Assembly (NCBI RefSeq): GCF_034353875.1
Contig: NZ_CP133784.1
Coordinates: forward strand, 4,616,501-4,680,500
Source of the DNA: Pseudomonas sp. MH9.2
Lineage (GTDB): Bacteria > Pseudomonadota > Gammaproteobacteria > Pseudomonadales > Pseudomonadaceae
Reading direction: 5' to 3'
DNA: 64,000 nt
Under the pieces are notes generated by a model. It did no database searches. It was not told the origin of the DNA and was given only the letters and a program-made list of their open reading frames with translations. Each line of letters starts with the position of its first letter. The stretch's first letter is position 1. Made by a program: the position numbers and the translations under genes. Below, in pieces: positions 35,765 through 46,299 of this stretch.

Positions 35765-37384
35765 TTACGGCAGGTGCAACAGCACGTAGTCATTCTTGTC
35801 GAATCGACCACTCAGCAGGGGCTGGAGCGCCGCGAATCGAGTGCTTTGCAGTGCCTGGTAATCGGTCTTGTCCATGACCAGCCAGGCAGGTCCCTGCACC
35901 ACTTCGATGCCTTCAGGTGTATCAGTGAATATCGGCTTCAGGTCCTCGGGAATGTTGACCATGAACTTGATGGCCTTCGCGTCTTTACCCATGCTATGTA
36001 GAACCACAGGCGCCGGGTCACGCTGGATCAAATCACGTGCGGCCAAGGTAAAACTGCGGGTGTCGTAAAGCTCACGTTCTACGGGTTCGAAGACCAGTAT
36101 GTAGCACGACCACATCGCCAGTACTGCACAGATTGCCAGGCCGACAGTTCGCCATTGCTGCTTGAACAGCAGGGCCAATGCAGCGATCTGCAGCACTGCC
36201 AGTACAGTCAATACCACGTTTATTGACCCCAGCTGTTCGGGAAAGCGCTGACGTGCCACCAGTAATCCAGCGATCAACAAGCCCGGCAGCAGCAACAAAA
36301 TCCCCAGCGTCAAGCCACGCAACCAGGCAAATAAACGCCCTTCGACTGCCTGAAAAGGATAAGCCGCGATAATCGCTGCCATCGGTATCATCGGCAGCAT
36401 GTAGCGTGCTTTTTTAGCCTGAGGTATGGACAGCCCTATCATTACGATCAGCCCGGCGGCGGTGCAAAACTGCAACAGTCGAAGCGCTGAAGTCTTGTGC
36501 TGGCGCCCTGCAAGCAATGTGACAGCCAACACCAGAATGGCCAGCGGGTATGCCAGCGCGTAGTTGCCAACCGAGCTGGTGAAATAGTACAGCGGGCTGC
36601 TCGATCCTTCCGAGCCATCCATGCGTGAACTGAATTGCATGCGCACGACTTCATGCATAAATGCCGAGCCACCACTGATGTCGGCAAGCAGCAACAGCAC
36701 TCCGATACACGTTACCAATATCGCGAGGGCCATTAACCCAAACGTGAAAAAACGCCGCCACTGACCATTCAACAGGTAATAGCTACACAGCATGCCCGTC
36801 GGTACTACTAACCCTATCGGGCCGCGAATGGCGAACCCCAGCACCAGTAACGCCAGGATCAAAGCCATGCGCCTGGGCGCCTCGAAATGGTCTGCTGCGT
36901 AGCCCAGATAGAAGATGGCGAAGGCGACTGTCGCGAGCATCTGATCCAGTGACACAGCACGCGTTTCAGTAATGAAGTTATTGCTCAGCAAGAGCAGGGC
37001 AATACTAAGCAAAGCCCACTGACGCGAATACGGAGCGATCAGGCGGTAGATCAGCGACACCATCACCGCTGACGCGATGGCGGTAGGCAACCAGGCCGTC
37101 AGGCTGACCACTCGCCCTAAAGGCAGGGAAAACAGATAGATGAAAAATGTAGAGGTTGCAGAGTAGTCTGCATAAGGCTGGCCATAGGTTGTAGGGAAAA
37201 AACCTGGGCCATGGCGCAACATTTCTTCAGCAAACAATATGAAGCGTGAATCGAAACCGATCGCGGCCTGCTGGTAGTCTCCTGCAATGAACAGCAGCAG
37301 TGCCAGAACTCCCAGGCCGATAGATTGCTGGCGCAGGATCATCAAAGACGCCGTTGAGGGCCTTATCAAGGGTAGGGATGCCAA
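35765..37384 (-). CDS. Second PMT-family membrane glycosyltransferase
   Basis: A 539-residue polytopic membrane protein of the same PMT_2 superfamily. The short acidic-Arg motif FDSRFILFAEEML follows the first helix, and around eleven more helices follow. The C-terminal tail of about 110 residues ends in KNDYVLLHLP, similar in style to the end of the convergent gene (RDYYFVGQ). The TTG start is chosen because GGAG lies seven bases upstream; an ATG 14 codons later has no ribosome site. It sits downstream of ugd on the same strand, with a 114-base gap, and may be the last gene of the arn transcript. Sugar and acceptor unknown. Confidence 0.83.
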   Translation of the reverse strand: MASLPLIRPSTASLMILRQQSIGLGVLALLLFIAGDYQQAAIGFDSRFILFAEEMLRHGPGFFPTTYGQPYADYSATSTFFIYLFSLPLGRVVSLTAWLPTAIASAVMVSLIYRLIAPYSRQWALLSIALLLLSNNFITETRAVSLDQMLATVAFAIFYLGYAADHFEAPRRMALILALLVLGFAIRGPIGLVVPTGMLCSYYLLNGQWRRFFTFGLMALAILVTCIGVLLLLADISGGSAFMHEVVRMQFSSRMDGSEGSSSPLYYFTSSVGNYALAYPLAILVLAVTLLAGRQHKTSALRLLQFCTAAGLIVMIGLSIPQAKKARYMLPMIPMAAIIAAYPFQAVEGRLFAWLRGLTLGILLLLPGLLIAGLLVARQRFPEQLGSINVVLTVLAVLQIAALALLFKQQWRTVGLAICAVLAMWSCYILVFEPVERELYDTRSFTLAARDLIQRDPAPVVLHSMGKDAKAIKFMVNIPEDLKPIFTDTPEGIEVVQGPAWLVMDKTDYQALQSTRFAALQPLLSGRFDKNDYVLLHLP

Positions 37385-37498
37385 TGTGAATCTCCAAACA
37401 AAGATAAGACCATCAGAGCATCCCCCCGAAAGGAGCGCTCACAGACACTCGTCATTCATGAGATCAGAGCCCGCTAAAGGCAGGCTCCGATCGCTAGG

Positions 37499-38875
37499 TT
37501 ACTCGGGCGTGTTGCTGTCGGCGTTCCATTGTTGCTGGGGGATCGGCAGGTTGCGAGAATCGCCACGTCCCATTGGGAAGTAGTGGAAACCCTTGCGTGC
37601 CATTCTCTCGGTGTCGTAGAGGTTGCGTCCGTCAAAAATGACCGGTGTTTTGAGACGCTCCTGGATGAGTTTGAAGTCTGGAGCCTTGAACTGTTGCCAT
37701 TCAGTGCAGATGATCAAGGCATCGGCGCCGCTCAGTGCTGACTCTGGTGTACCCATCAGGGCCAGACGAGGGTGATCGCCATAGATGCGTTGTGTTTCCT
37801 GCATGGCTTCTGGGTCATAGGCACGTACATCCGCGCCAGCTTCCCACAATGCTTCCATCAATACGCGACTAGGGGCATCGCGCATGTCGTCGGTATTGGG
37901 TTTGAATGCCAGGCCCCACATCGCGAAGGTTTTTCCCTTCAGGTCACCTTTAAAGAAGGCGTTTACACGCTCGAACAGCTTGGTTTTCTGCCGTTGGTTG
38001 ATGGCTTCCACGGCCTCTAACAGATCGCTTGAGCAATGCGCCTCTTGAGCGCTGTGGATCAAGGCGCGCATGTCTTTGGGGAAGCACGACCCGCCGTAGC
38101 CGGCGCCAGGGTAGATGAAGTGATAACCAATGCGTGAGTCTGCACCGATCCCCAGACGCACGGCTTCGATATCGGCGCCGAGGTGCTCGGCCAGTTCGGC
38201 GATCTGGTTGATAAAGCTGATCTTGGTCGCCAGCATGCAGTTGGCGGCGTATTTGGTCAGCTCGGCGCTACGCAGATCCATGAAAATGATGCGGTCGTGG
38301 TTGCGGTTGAACGGTGCATAGAGATCGCGCATGACCTCGCGTACTTCTTCACGTTCGCAACCGATCACAATGCGGTCTGGTTTACGGCAGTCGGTGACCG
38401 CCGAACCCTCTTTAAGGAATTCGGGGTTGGAGACGATATCGAACTCCAATGGGCGTCCGGCCAATGCTTTTTCCGTATGAATGCGCAGGGCGTCGCCGGT
38501 GCCCACGGGTACTGTGGACTTTTCGACGAGGATCAGCGGTTCGACGCGATGGCGTGCAACCGCCTCACCTACGGCGAAAACAGCGCTGAGATCTGCTGAG
38601 CCGTCATCGCTGGAAGGCGTGCCGACAGCGATGAACAGCACCTGACCGTGCTCGATGGCCAGCTTTTCATCACTGGTGAAATGCAGGCGCTTGCTTTCCA
38701 GGTTTTCCCTTACAAGGGCTGCAAGGCCAGGCTCGAAAATGCTGACGTGGCCCTGTTGAAGTTGCTTGACCTTGTTCTCGTCGATGTCCATGCAGATGAC
38801 ATCATGTCCGACTTCAGCCAGAACTGTCGCTTGTACAAGGCCCACATAACCACTACCGAATACGCTGATTTTCAT
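37499..38875 (-). CDS. ugd: UDP-glucose 6-dehydrogenase
   Basis: A 458-residue NAD-dependent enzyme oxidising UDP-glucose to UDP-glucuronate, the precursor of UDP-aminoarabinose. The N-terminal NAD motif is [11 protein letters not shown]. The catalytic Cys lies in [14 protein letters not shown]. The UDP-binding C-terminal domain is present (IICTEWQQF). In PAO1 the same gene (PA3559, pmrE) ends the arn operon. Here it overlaps arnF by ATGA and supplies the first substrate for the ArnA-ArnB steps. Confidence 0.95.
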   Translation of the reverse strand: MKISVFGSGYVGLVQATVLAEVGHDVICMDIDENKVKQLQQGHVSIFEPGLAALVRENLESKRLHFTSDEKLAIEHGQVLFIAVGTPSSDDGSADLSAVFAVGEAVARHRVEPLILVEKSTVPVGTGDALRIHTEKALAGRPLEFDIVSNPEFLKEGSAVTDCRKPDRIVIGCEREEVREVMRDLYAPFNRNHDRIIFMDLRSAELTKYAANCMLATKISFINQIAELAEHLGADIEAVRLGIGADSRIGYHFIYPGAGYGGSCFPKDMRALIHSAQEAHCSSDLLEAVEAINQRQKTKLFERVNAFFKGDLKGKTFAMWGLAFKPNTDDMRDAPSRVLMEALWEAGADVRAYDPEAMQETQRIYGDHPRLALMGTPESALSGADALIICTEWQQFKAPDFKLIQERLKTPVIFDGRNLYDTERMARKGFHYFPMGRGDSRNLPIPQQQWNADSNTPE

Positions 38876-39285
38876 ACGGAGTTCCTAGAATTTACTACTG
38901 AATTTCGTTGCGAATTGATCGTAATGACGCCCAGGATGACCAAGGTCACCCCCAGTGTTTTTGATACGCTGAAATGCTCGTTGAAGAACGGTAGGCTGGC
39001 CGCGAGCAGATAGACTAACGCGTAACTGATACTTAGCAGTGAATAGGCTCGGGCTAGTGGCACGTCTCGCAAAGCCAGAAGCCAGCAAAGCATGGAAAGG
39101 GCATAGGCAAGGATCGCGGCGATAACAATACCCGCGGCAAGTGGGTCAATAGTGCCGCTGCCCAGCGCCTCGAGCCACTGAGTGGGGGATGGGAGGCGTG
39201 TCATGCTCCAGCGCATCCCGAGTTGTGCAGTGCTAACCAATAGAACACTGCCCATGGCCAAGGCGATACCGCGTTTCAGACTCAT
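38872..39285 (-). CDS. arnF: Undecaprenyl phosphate-aminoarabinose flippase subunit ArnF
   Basis: A 137-residue small multidrug resistance-like protein with four predicted helices. With ArnE it flips undecaprenyl phosphate-L-Ara4N to the periplasmic side of the inner membrane. Hydrophobic stretches are at about residues 5-22, 50-72, 80-98 and 105-125 (for example [19 protein letters not shown]). It overlaps arnE upstream and ugd downstream by four bases each. Assignment rests on operon order, length and helix pattern. Confidence 0.88.
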   Translation of the reverse strand: MSLKRGIALAMGSVLLVSTAQLGMRWSMTRLPSPTQWLEALGSGTIDPLAAGIVIAAILAYALSMLCWLLALRDVPLARAYSLLSISYALVYLLAASLPFFNEHFSVSKTLGVTLVILGVITINSQRNSVVNSRNSV

Positions 39286-39626
39286 GTTTGCCGTCCTAGC
39301 AGGACCACGCCCGCAATCACCAATGCGACACCTAGCCAGTGCCGGCTATCGACGGGCTCGTGGAACAAGAATCGAGCCACTAAGGTGATAAGCACGAAGT
39401 TCAAGCTTAGCATCGGGTAGGCAATACCTACTTCCAGCCGTTGCAGAACCAGTAACCACAACAACAATCCAGAACCGAGACAGGCGAGCGCCAGCCATAG
39501 CCATAGAGAGCGTGCAGCGAGAAGAATGCCGGGGCTTTGCCCGCGCCAGCTCTCCACGGCAAACTTTTGCGCAATCTGGCCGAAACAGCTCAGTAGGCTA
39601 GCCGCGAACAAGAGAAGTAGGGTCAT
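39282..39626 (-). CDS. arnE: Undecaprenyl phosphate-aminoarabinose flippase subunit ArnE
   Basis: A 114-residue EamA/SMR-type membrane protein with four helices. It forms the L-Ara4N lipid flippase with ArnF. Typical sequence includes [19 protein letters not shown] near the start and [18 protein letters not shown] in the third helix. Its start overlaps the arnT stop, and its stop overlaps the arnF start. Confidence 0.9.
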   Translation of the reverse strand: MTLLLLFAASLLSCFGQIAQKFAVESWRGQSPGILLAARSLWLWLALACLGSGLLLWLLVLQRLEVGIAYPMLSLNFVLITLVARFLFHEPVDSRHWLGVALVIAGVVLLGRQT

Positions 39627-41269
39627 GGTTGTGACTGCGAAAAGATCAGTATCACGATATTTCCTTCCTCATAACGCTTGGCGTCTTTGGGGAGTAAGTC
39701 GACCTCATGCACTTCGTCTTCGCTTTTCACCCGCATCACGACCCCTACCGATCCTTCGCGTCGAGCCAGAGTTATCCATTGCTGGACATCTTCAAGGCCG
39801 ACCGTGCGACCGGAGGCGTCTGGGTAGGTCAGGCCATATTTGAGCTCGCCGATGGTGTTGTACAGCGCCACATCGGGGCGTTGTACACGCCACGCCAGGG
39901 CAGAGGCAGCGCCGAGATCGTTGCTGAGTAAATGCCGTGCCTGACCCAGTTCCTGCGCGTGGCGGGCGATGAACAGGTCGGGGGTTTTGTTGAAAACCAG
40001 GCTGTTGGGCAGGGCCGCTGGCAGCAGAGCGACCACCAGCCAAATGCCGAGCGCAGGTGCGGCCCAGTAGAGCAGGGGTTTGATCGCTTGCAGGGCGTTG
40101 GCAATTATCCAGCCGATCAGAGCGGTGGCCACCAATAACACGTGCAGCGGTTCGTTTTCATAGACCGGTTGTTTGAGTTGCACATACACCAACGCGAGCA
40201 AGGCGATCACGCCGAGCGTCAGATTGAGCAGCCCATTGATACGCATCGTCCTGCTTTTGGCTTTCTCTATCTGAGCTATCAGCGTGTAACCCATGAGCAA
40301 TGCCAGCGGCATCAGGCACGGCATGAGGTAGGTAGGCAGTTTGCCTCTGCTCATGCTTAAAAAGGCCAGTGGCAGCAGCATCCAGAGCAGCAGAAAGCCG
40401 GTATTTGCCTGATGCTTGGTTCGCCACGCCTGTAGGAACGTTGTCGGCAGCAGTGCAACCCAAGGCAGGCTGGAAGCGACCAGCATCGGCAGGTAGAACC
40501 ACCAAGGCTGAGAGTGCTGAGCGTCATCACTGGCGAAGCGGCGGATGTGCTCGTGCCAGAAGAAAAAGCTCCAGAAGTCGGGTTCGTGGGTTTGTACTGC
40601 CAGTGCCCAGGGCAAGCACACCACAATCGCTACGACGATGGCCAGCGGCCCGTATTTCAGCAACTCACGCACGCGCTTTTGCCAGAGCATGTAGGGCAGT
40701 GCGATCAGTGCGGGCAGCAGCCAGGCGAGGAAGCCTTTGGTCATGAACCCCATGCCGCACGCCAAGCCGAGTAAAACCCAGCTGGTCAGTCGTTCCCGGC
40801 CAGTGCTGTGGATGGCGAACCAGAGCGCAACCATGCTCAGGTTCACCCATAGGGTGAATTGCGGGTCGAGATTGGCATAGCCAGCCTGACCAGCAATCAA
40901 ACCGAAACTCATGTAGAGCAGGGCGCAGGCAAAGCTTTTGCGTGGATCGTTCCACAAGCGCTTTGCAATCAGATAGGTCAGCACAACGCTGAGCCCAGTG
41001 CTCAGCACCGAGGCAATGCGTACACCGAATAAATTCTCACCGAATACTGCCTGACCGATTGCAATCAGCCAGTAGCCGGCGATGGGCTTTTCAAAGTAAC
41101 GCAACCCCATGAAATGAGGTGAAATCCAATTGCCGCTGAGGAGTATTTCCTGGCTGATTTGTGCGTAGCGGCTTTCGTCCGGAATCCACAGGCCGTGCGA
41201 GGCCAGTGGGAGCAGAAAAGCCAGACAAAAAGCAAGCAGCAGCAAGGGCAGTGCCCAGCGCCGGATCAT
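39623..41269 (-). CDS. arnT: Lipid A aminoarabinosyltransferase ArnT
   Basis: A 548-residue inner-membrane enzyme that moves 4-amino-4-deoxy-L-arabinose from undecaprenyl phosphate to lipid A phosphates on the periplasmic face, lowering negative charge and binding of polymyxin. Twelve or so helices precede a C-terminal periplasmic domain. The catalytic loop [13 protein letters not shown] follows helix 1, then [10 protein letters not shown] choose the ATG at 41269 because it overlaps the arnD stop by ATGA and gives [10 protein letters not shown]; a start seven codons upstream is less likely. Length matches PAO1 ArnT. Confidence 0.95.
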   Translation of the reverse strand: MIRRWALPLLLLAFCLAFLLPLASHGLWIPDESRYAQISQEILLSGNWISPHFMGLRYFEKPIAGYWLIAIGQAVFGENLFGVRIASVLSTGLSVVLTYLIAKRLWNDPRKSFACALLYMSFGLIAGQAGYANLDPQFTLWVNLSMVALWFAIHSTGRERLTSWVLLGLACGMGFMTKGFLAWLLPALIALPYMLWQKRVRELLKYGPLAIVVAIVVCLPWALAVQTHEPDFWSFFFWHEHIRRFASDDAQHSQPWWFYLPMLVASSLPWVALLPTTFLQAWRTKHQANTGFLLLWMLLPLAFLSMSRGKLPTYLMPCLMPLALLMGYTLIAQIEKAKSRTMRINGLLNLTLGVIALLALVYVQLKQPVYENEPLHVLLVATALIGWIIANALQAIKPLLYWAAPALGIWLVVALLPAALPNSLVFNKTPDLFIARHAQELGQARHLLSNDLGAASALAWRVQRPDVALYNTIGELKYGLTYPDASGRTVGLEDVQQWITLARREGSVGVVMRVKSEDEVHEVDLLPKDAKRYEEGNIVILIFSQSQP

Positions 41270-42150
41270 GCGTGCTGTACTCCCAGCCAACCCTCGCGGC
41301 CGCTCAGTGTGCCACGCACCAATTGTCCAGCAGGCAAGCTGCTGGCCTCGGCTGGCAGCAAGTCGCCAAGGGGTTGGAACAAAATATTTCGCAAACGCGC
41401 CTGCGCCAGCAATTGACGGAAGTCGTTAGCCATCAGAATCCCTTCTACTTCTGCGTGAATGGTGTAGACATTTAGTCCGGTCGGGTTGAATCGATCAAGA
41501 ATGAATGCGTTGAAATCGCTGGCACTTAAATCCGGGCCGACGACCTCGTCGAAAGTGGGTAAATCCACCGGGATTTGTGGTGTGCCCAGACTGCCGTCCC
41601 CCAACCTTGGCCGAAACAGACTGTGCCCTCGGCAGTCACTGTTGTAGCGAAAACCGAATGATTCCTTGGCTTGAACGATGCGCTCATCGGCCCGCCAACC
41701 GGCGGAAGCAGAACACTCAACGGCCTGGCCGGTGATATCGCTGAGACAGTCCACGCCTCGGCGAATCTGCTCGATCAACTCCGCTTCGCTCCATCGTCCG
41801 GCATTGGCTTGCCAGCCATGGTGATCCCAGGCGTGCAGGCCGACTTCATGACCCGCATCCAGGGTTTGCCGCATCAAATGGCCAAGATCACGCCCGATGG
41901 GTTTACCCGGCCATGCGGTCCCGGCCACCAGAATGTCCCAGCCATAAAGACTGGCTGCACGTGAGCGCAGCATTTTCCAGAGGAACTGGGGGCGGAAGAG
42001 ACGCCATAAATGGCGCCCCATGTTGTCCGGACCCACACTGAAAAAAAAGGTCGCTTTTACCTGCGCCTCATCGAGCATTTCCAGTAGCCGAGGCACCCCC
42101 TCCCGGGTGCCACGATAGGTGTCTACATCGATGCGTAGTCCTGCCTGCAT
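41266..42150 (-). CDS. arnD: Undecaprenyl phosphate-4-deoxy-4-formamido-L-arabinose deformylase ArnD
   Basis: A 294-residue polysaccharide-deacetylase-fold (NodB-type) enzyme that removes the formyl group from undecaprenyl phosphate-L-Ara4FN. The metal/catalytic motif [16 protein letters not shown] begins at residue 6, and the His-containing motif [11 protein letters not shown] follows at about 105. The C-terminal segment TIHAEVEG carries another conserved His. Its start overlaps the arnA stop by one base (TAATG), and its stop overlaps arnT. Confidence 0.94.
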   Translation of the reverse strand: MQAGLRIDVDTYRGTREGVPRLLEMLDEAQVKATFFFSVGPDNMGRHLWRLFRPQFLWKMLRSRAASLYGWDILVAGTAWPGKPIGRDLGHLMRQTLDAGHEVGLHAWDHHGWQANAGRWSEAELIEQIRRGVDCLSDITGQAVECSASAGWRADERIVQAKESFGFRYNSDCRGHSLFRPRLGDGSLGTPQIPVDLPTFDEVVGPDLSASDFNAFILDRFNPTGLNVYTIHAEVEGILMANDFRQLLAQARLRNILFQPLGDLLPAEASSLPAGQLVRGTLSGREGWLGVQHA

Positions 42151-44141
42151 TAGCGTTTATCCGCGATTTCGAGCATTGCTTCACGCAGGAAGAAGTCGAG
42201 GGTCTTGCCGATGGTTTCGCTCAGTTCGATGGTTGGGGTCCAGTCGATCAGGCGGCGAGCGTTATCGATGCTTGGCTTGCGGTGGGTCACGTCCTGATAG
42301 CCGGTGCCATAGAACGACTGGCTTTCGACGTCACGGAAACCGGCGAAAGGAGGGAAGTTCGAGCGCAGTGGGTGAGCTTCGAACTGACGCAGCAGTTCTT
42401 CGCCCAGCTGGCGGATGCTGGCTTCGTTGTCCGGGTTGCCGATGTTGATGATCTGGCCGTTGCACTTGTCATCGCGGTTTTCGATGATGCGTGCCAGGGC
42501 TTCGATGCCGTCAGCCACGTCGGTGAAGCAGCGTTTTTGTGCGCCGCCGTCGACCAGACGAATCGGGGTGCCTTCCACCAGGTGCAGGATCAGTTGGGTG
42601 ATGGCACGCGAGCTGCCGATTCGCGCCGAGTCCAGACGGTCCAGGCGTGGGCCCATCCAGTTGAACGGACGGAACAGGGTGAAGCGCAGGCCTTTCTGAC
42701 CATAAGCCCAGATTACCCGGTCGAGCAATTGCTTGGAGACCGAGTAGATCCAGCGCTGCTTGTTGATCGGGCCGACGATGAGGTTCGAGGTGTCTTCGTC
42801 GAAATTCGGGTCGGTACACATCCCGTACACTTCGGAGGTCGACGGGAAGATCACGCGCTTGTTGTATTTCACGCAGTAACGCACGGTCTTCAGGTTTTCT
42901 TCGAAGTCGAGTTCGAACACGCGCAGCGGGTTGCGGGTGTATTCGATCGGGGTGGCGATGGCCACCAGCGGCAGCACGACATCACATTTTTTGATGTGAT
43001 ATTCGATCCACTCGGAGTGGATGCTGATGTCGCCTTCGACGAAGTGGAAGTTCGGGTGGCTGCGCAGGCGGTCGATGGCGTCGGAACCGATGTCCATGCC
43101 ATAGATTTCGTAGCGGTCGTCTTGCAGCAGGCGCTCGGACAGGTGGTTACCGATAAAGCCGTTGACGCCGAGGATCAGAACACGGGTGCGACGCACGGCA
43201 CGTGCCGACTCGCTGCCGACCATGCGCGAGCCTTCGACCAGACCCAGTTCGCGGGCCAGTTGCGGGCCGCTGAGGTAGAGCCCGGCGTCGCCACGCTGAC
43301 CGGCGGTGATCACCAGGGAGTCTTCGCCACAGGCGATGCGCAGGGGATCGGAACTGATCACTCGGCCTGGGGCGATGCCTTCATTGCCGGCAACGACGTC
43401 GGCGCTCCAGACGATCAGTTTGTGTTCGCCAACCGGGCAGAAAGCACCAGGGTAAGGCTGGGTCACGGCGCGCACCAGGTTGAACAGCTGTTCGGCCGGG
43501 CGCTTCCAGTCCAGCAGGCCATCGGCCGGGGTGCGGCGTCCGAAGTAGGACGCTTGGGTGTCGTCCTGGGCGGTTTCAGTCAACTTGCCCTGGGCCAGCA
43601 GCGGCAATGCGTCGCGCAACAAGTTGGCAGCGGCGTTGCGCAACTTGGTGTGCAGGGTCAGGGCGGTGTCGGCACGTTCGATGGCCACACGCTGTTGAGC
43701 CAGGATAGCGCCGGCATCGGCGCGCTTGACCATGCGGTGCAGGGTCACGCCGGTTTCGGTTTCGCCATTCACCAGGACCCAGTTGGCTGGGGCGCGGCCG
43801 CGATAATGCGGGAGCAGGGAGCCGTGCAGGTTGAAGGCGCCTTTGCTCGCGCAGGCCAGCAATTGCTCGCCCAGCAGGTGGCGGTAATAAAAGGAGAACA
43901 GGTAGTCGACGTTGAGTTTGCTGATCCGCTCAATCCACAGAGGATGGTTGGCATCTTCCGGGGCGTGCACCGGAATGCCTTTGCGTGCACACAATTGCGC
44001 GACGGAACCGTAGAAGGTGTTTTCCTTCGGGTCGTCGGCATGGGTAAACACGGCAGCGATTTCATAGCCTGCGTTGAGCAAGGCTTCGATGCCAGCACAA
44101 CCAATATCGTGATAGGCAAAGACGACAGCTTTAGGATTCAT
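42150..44141 (-). CDS. arnA: Bifunctional UDP-glucuronate decarboxylase / UDP-Ara4N formyltransferase ArnA
   Basis: A 663-residue two-domain enzyme. The N-terminal formyltransferase (about residues 1-300) has the formyl-folate site [10 protein letters not shown]. The C-terminal SDR domain (about 320-655) oxidatively decarboxylates UDP-glucuronate; the NAD motif is [15 protein letters not shown], with the Ser/Thr and YSVSKQ catalytic region near residue 463. It makes UDP-4-keto-pentose and later formylates UDP-L-Ara4N. The start overlaps the arnC stop by ATGA. Length is the family's normal one. Confidence 0.96.
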   Translation of the reverse strand: MNPKAVVFAYHDIGCAGIEALLNAGYEIAAVFTHADDPKENTFYGSVAQLCARKGIPVHAPEDANHPLWIERISKLNVDYLFSFYYRHLLGEQLLACASKGAFNLHGSLLPHYRGRAPANWVLVNGETETGVTLHRMVKRADAGAILAQQRVAIERADTALTLHTKLRNAAANLLRDALPLLAQGKLTETAQDDTQASYFGRRTPADGLLDWKRPAEQLFNLVRAVTQPYPGAFCPVGEHKLIVWSADVVAGNEGIAPGRVISSDPLRIACGEDSLVITAGQRGDAGLYLSGPQLARELGLVEGSRMVGSESARAVRRTRVLILGVNGFIGNHLSERLLQDDRYEIYGMDIGSDAIDRLRSHPNFHFVEGDISIHSEWIEYHIKKCDVVLPLVAIATPIEYTRNPLRVFELDFEENLKTVRYCVKYNKRVIFPSTSEVYGMCTDPNFDEDTSNLIVGPINKQRWIYSVSKQLLDRVIWAYGQKGLRFTLFRPFNWMGPRLDRLDSARIGSSRAITQLILHLVEGTPIRLVDGGAQKRCFTDVADGIEALARIIENRDDKCNGQIINIGNPDNEASIRQLGEELLRQFEAHPLRSNFPPFAGFRDVESQSFYGTGYQDVTHRKPSIDNARRLIDWTPTIELSETIGKTLDFFLREAMLEIADKR

Positions 44142-45154
44142 AACGTGACCTGAGTGGAAGATGAAGACGGGTGTGAGCTGTTAGCATTTACAGCGGACGT
44201 CGCGGACGGGCTGCGCAGCACTTTTTCGATGAAAAAACGCGGGCGGGCCCGGACATCGCTGTACATGCGGCCCAGGTATTCGCCCAACAGTCCCATGCCG
44301 ATGAACTGGCCGCCGGTGAACACGAACAGCACAGCAAACAAAACAAAGGTGCCGTGGCCAGCCCAGGTGGCGCCGAAAATCAGGCGCAAACCGATGAGCA
44401 ACACGGCGAACAGCACGCCGAGAAAGGCCATGCTGAAGCCGAGGATGCTCAGCAGGCGCAAGGGCGTGGTGGTCATGCAGGTGATCAAGTCGAACATCAG
44501 GTTGATCAGGCGCATCGGGCTGTATTTCGAATCACCATGTTCGCGCTCGGCGTGCGGGACGAGCACCTCGGTGGTGTGGCGGGCGAAGCTGTTGGCCAGA
44601 ATCGGGATGAACGTACTGCGCTCGCGGCAGGCCAGCATGGCGTCGACGATCGTGCGTCGATACGCCCGCAGCATGCAGCCATAGTCGCTCATGGCCACGC
44701 CGGTGGAGCGTTGCACGGCCAGATTGATCAAGCGCGACGGCCAACGACGCCAGGCTGAATCCTGACGGTTGTTGCGCACGGTGCCCACCACGTCGTAGCC
44801 GAGCTCGGCCTGGGCAACCAGGCGCGGAATTTCTTCCGGCGGGTTTTGCAGGTCGGCGTCCAGAGTGATGACGACATCGCCTTTGCATTGCTCGAAGCCG
44901 GCCATGATGGCCGCGTGCTGGCCATAGTTGCGATTGAGGATCACCGCGACAATGGAGCTGCCTTCACGCTCCGAGGCGTCCTGAAGGATTTGCGCAGAGT
45001 TGTCGCGGCTGCCGTCGTCGACCAAAACGATTTCGAATTCATGGTGCAACTGTGCACAGGCCGCTTCGGTGCGGCGCAACAACTCAGGCAGGCTCTGCTC
45101 TTCGTTGTAGACCGGGATGACGATCGAAACGCACTGAATCGGATAAGGTTTCAC
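44138..45154 (-). CDS. arnC: Undecaprenyl phosphate-L-Ara4FN transferase ArnC
   Basis: A 338-residue GT2-family membrane glycosyltransferase, transferring L-Ara4FN from UDP to undecaprenyl phosphate at the inner membrane. The N-terminal GT2 fold has [25 protein letters not shown] and [12 protein letters not shown] (the metal-binding Asp motif). Two membrane helices lie at about 235-255 and 270-290. The C-terminus is basic. It overlaps arnB by four bases upstream and arnA downstream. Confidence 0.95.
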   Translation of the reverse strand: MKPYPIQCVSIVIPVYNEEQSLPELLRRTEAACAQLHHEFEIVLVDDGSRDNSAQILQDASEREGSSIVAVILNRNYGQHAAIMAGFEQCKGDVVITLDADLQNPPEEIPRLVAQAELGYDVVGTVRNNRQDSAWRRWPSRLINLAVQRSTGVAMSDYGCMLRAYRRTIVDAMLACRERSTFIPILANSFARHTTEVLVPHAEREHGDSKYSPMRLINLMFDLITCMTTTPLRLLSILGFSMAFLGVLFAVLLIGLRLIFGATWAGHGTFVLFAVLFVFTGGQFIGMGLLGEYLGRMYSDVRARPRFFIEKVLRSPSATSAVNANSSHPSSSSTQVTL

Positions 45155-46299
45155 AGGCTTCGTTCCAGAGTGGTTTCAATAGCACACGCAACGCGCTCGA
45201 CGTCGTCGAGGGTCATGTCGGGAAACAGCGGGATCGAGCACAGGCGTGCCGAGTTCCATTCGGTGTTGGGCAACTGGACCGACGGGAACTGCTTGCGGTA
45301 ATAGGTGTGCAGGTGGGTGGCGATAAAATGAATGCCGGTGCCAATGTTCTGCTCCTGCAAGCCTTTCATGAACGCCTCGCGGTCCAGGCCACAGCGCTCG
45401 GCATCGATGCGCAGAATGAACAGGTGCCAGGCGTGCTGCTGCGGATAGCTTGGCAGCAGAAGCGGCTGGACCGGCAAGTCTGCCAGGCGCTTGAGGTAGG
45501 CTTGGGCCAGGACCTCGCGCTTGGCATTGATCTCGTCGAGGCGCTTGAGCTGCACCAGGGCAATGGCGGCGTTCATGTCGGCCAGGTTGTACTTGAACCC
45601 TGGCTCAATGACCATCGCCTGCGGTTTGCGGCCATGGGTCATGCGGTCGTAGGCGTCCACGCCGAGCCCGTGAAACTTGAGCATGCGGACCCGGTTGGCG
45701 AGGTTCTCGTCATCGCTGACGAACATCGCACCTTCGGCGCAGGTCATGTTTTTGATCGCGTGGAACGAGAAAATGGCAGTGCCTTGCGCGCCGACCGCAC
45801 GTCCCCGGTAAAGAGTGCCCGCTGCGTGAGCGGCATCTTCGATCACCATGATGCCGTGACGCTCGGCCAGTGCGTAGAGGGGGTCCAGATCAAAGGCGGC
45901 CCCGGCGTAATGCACCGGGATGATGGCTTTGGTACGCGGGGTGATGGCGGCTTCGATGGCGGCGAGGTCAGTCATCAGGGTATCGCGGTCGACGTCCACG
46001 AAAACCGGGGTCGCGCCGAGCAGGCAGATCATGTTGGCGGTGGACACCCAGGTTTGCGACGGGGTAATCACCTCATCGCCAGGGCCAATGCCCAGGGCGA
46101 GCAACGTGACATGCATCGCGCCGGTGGCGGACGAGAGCGCGACGGCGTGACGACAGCCCACGCGTTCGGCAAATTGCTGTTCAAGCTCCTGGTTTTTCGG
46201 GCCTGTGGTAATCCAGCCGGAGCGTAAAACCTGCTCGACGGCGGCAATTTCTTCGTCACCGATACTCGGGCGGGAAAAGGGGAGAAAGCTCTGGCTCAT
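45151..46299 (-). CDS. arnB: UDP-4-amino-4-deoxy-L-arabinose aminotransferase ArnB
   Basis: A 382-residue PLP aminotransferase of the DegT/DnrJ/EryC1 family, turning the UDP-4-keto-pentose into UDP-L-Ara4N. The PLP lysine lies in [15 protein letters not shown], and the N-terminal [11 protein letters not shown] matches family starts. It is the first gene of the arn operon. I chose the ATG at 46299 because AGGAA lies upstream; an earlier start adds 15 residues without support. The upstream 783 bases hold no gene; an inverted repeat lies at 46348-46370. PmrA/PhoP/CprR-type control is expected from PAO1, but I could not see a convincing box. Confidence 0.95.
   Translation of the reverse strand: MSQSFLPFSRPSIGDEEIAAVEQVLRSGWITTGPKNQELEQQFAERVGCRHAVALSSATGAMHVTLLALGIGPGDEVITPSQTWVSTANMICLLGATPVFVDVDRDTLMTDLAAIEAAITPRTKAIIPVHYAGAAFDLDPLYALAERHGIMVIEDAAHAAGTLYRGRAVGAQGTAIFSFHAIKNMTCAEGAMFVSDDENLANRVRMLKFHGLGVDAYDRMTHGRKPQAMVIEPGFKYNLADMNAAIALVQLKRLDEINAKREVLAQAYLKRLADLPVQPLLLPSYPQQHAWHLFILRIDAERCGLDREAFMKGLQEQNIGTGIHFIATHLHTYYRKQFPSVQLPNTEWNSARLCSIPLFPDMTLDDVERVACAIETTLERSL

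Noticed and set aside
42282..44153. Long plus-strand open frame (623 codons) opposite arnA
   Set aside because: It mirrors the codon pattern of arnA on the other strand, shows no family features and has no ribosome site. High-GC genes often leave such frames open.
45307..46227. 306-codon frame opposite arnB
   Set aside because: Antisense shadow; no recognisable domain.
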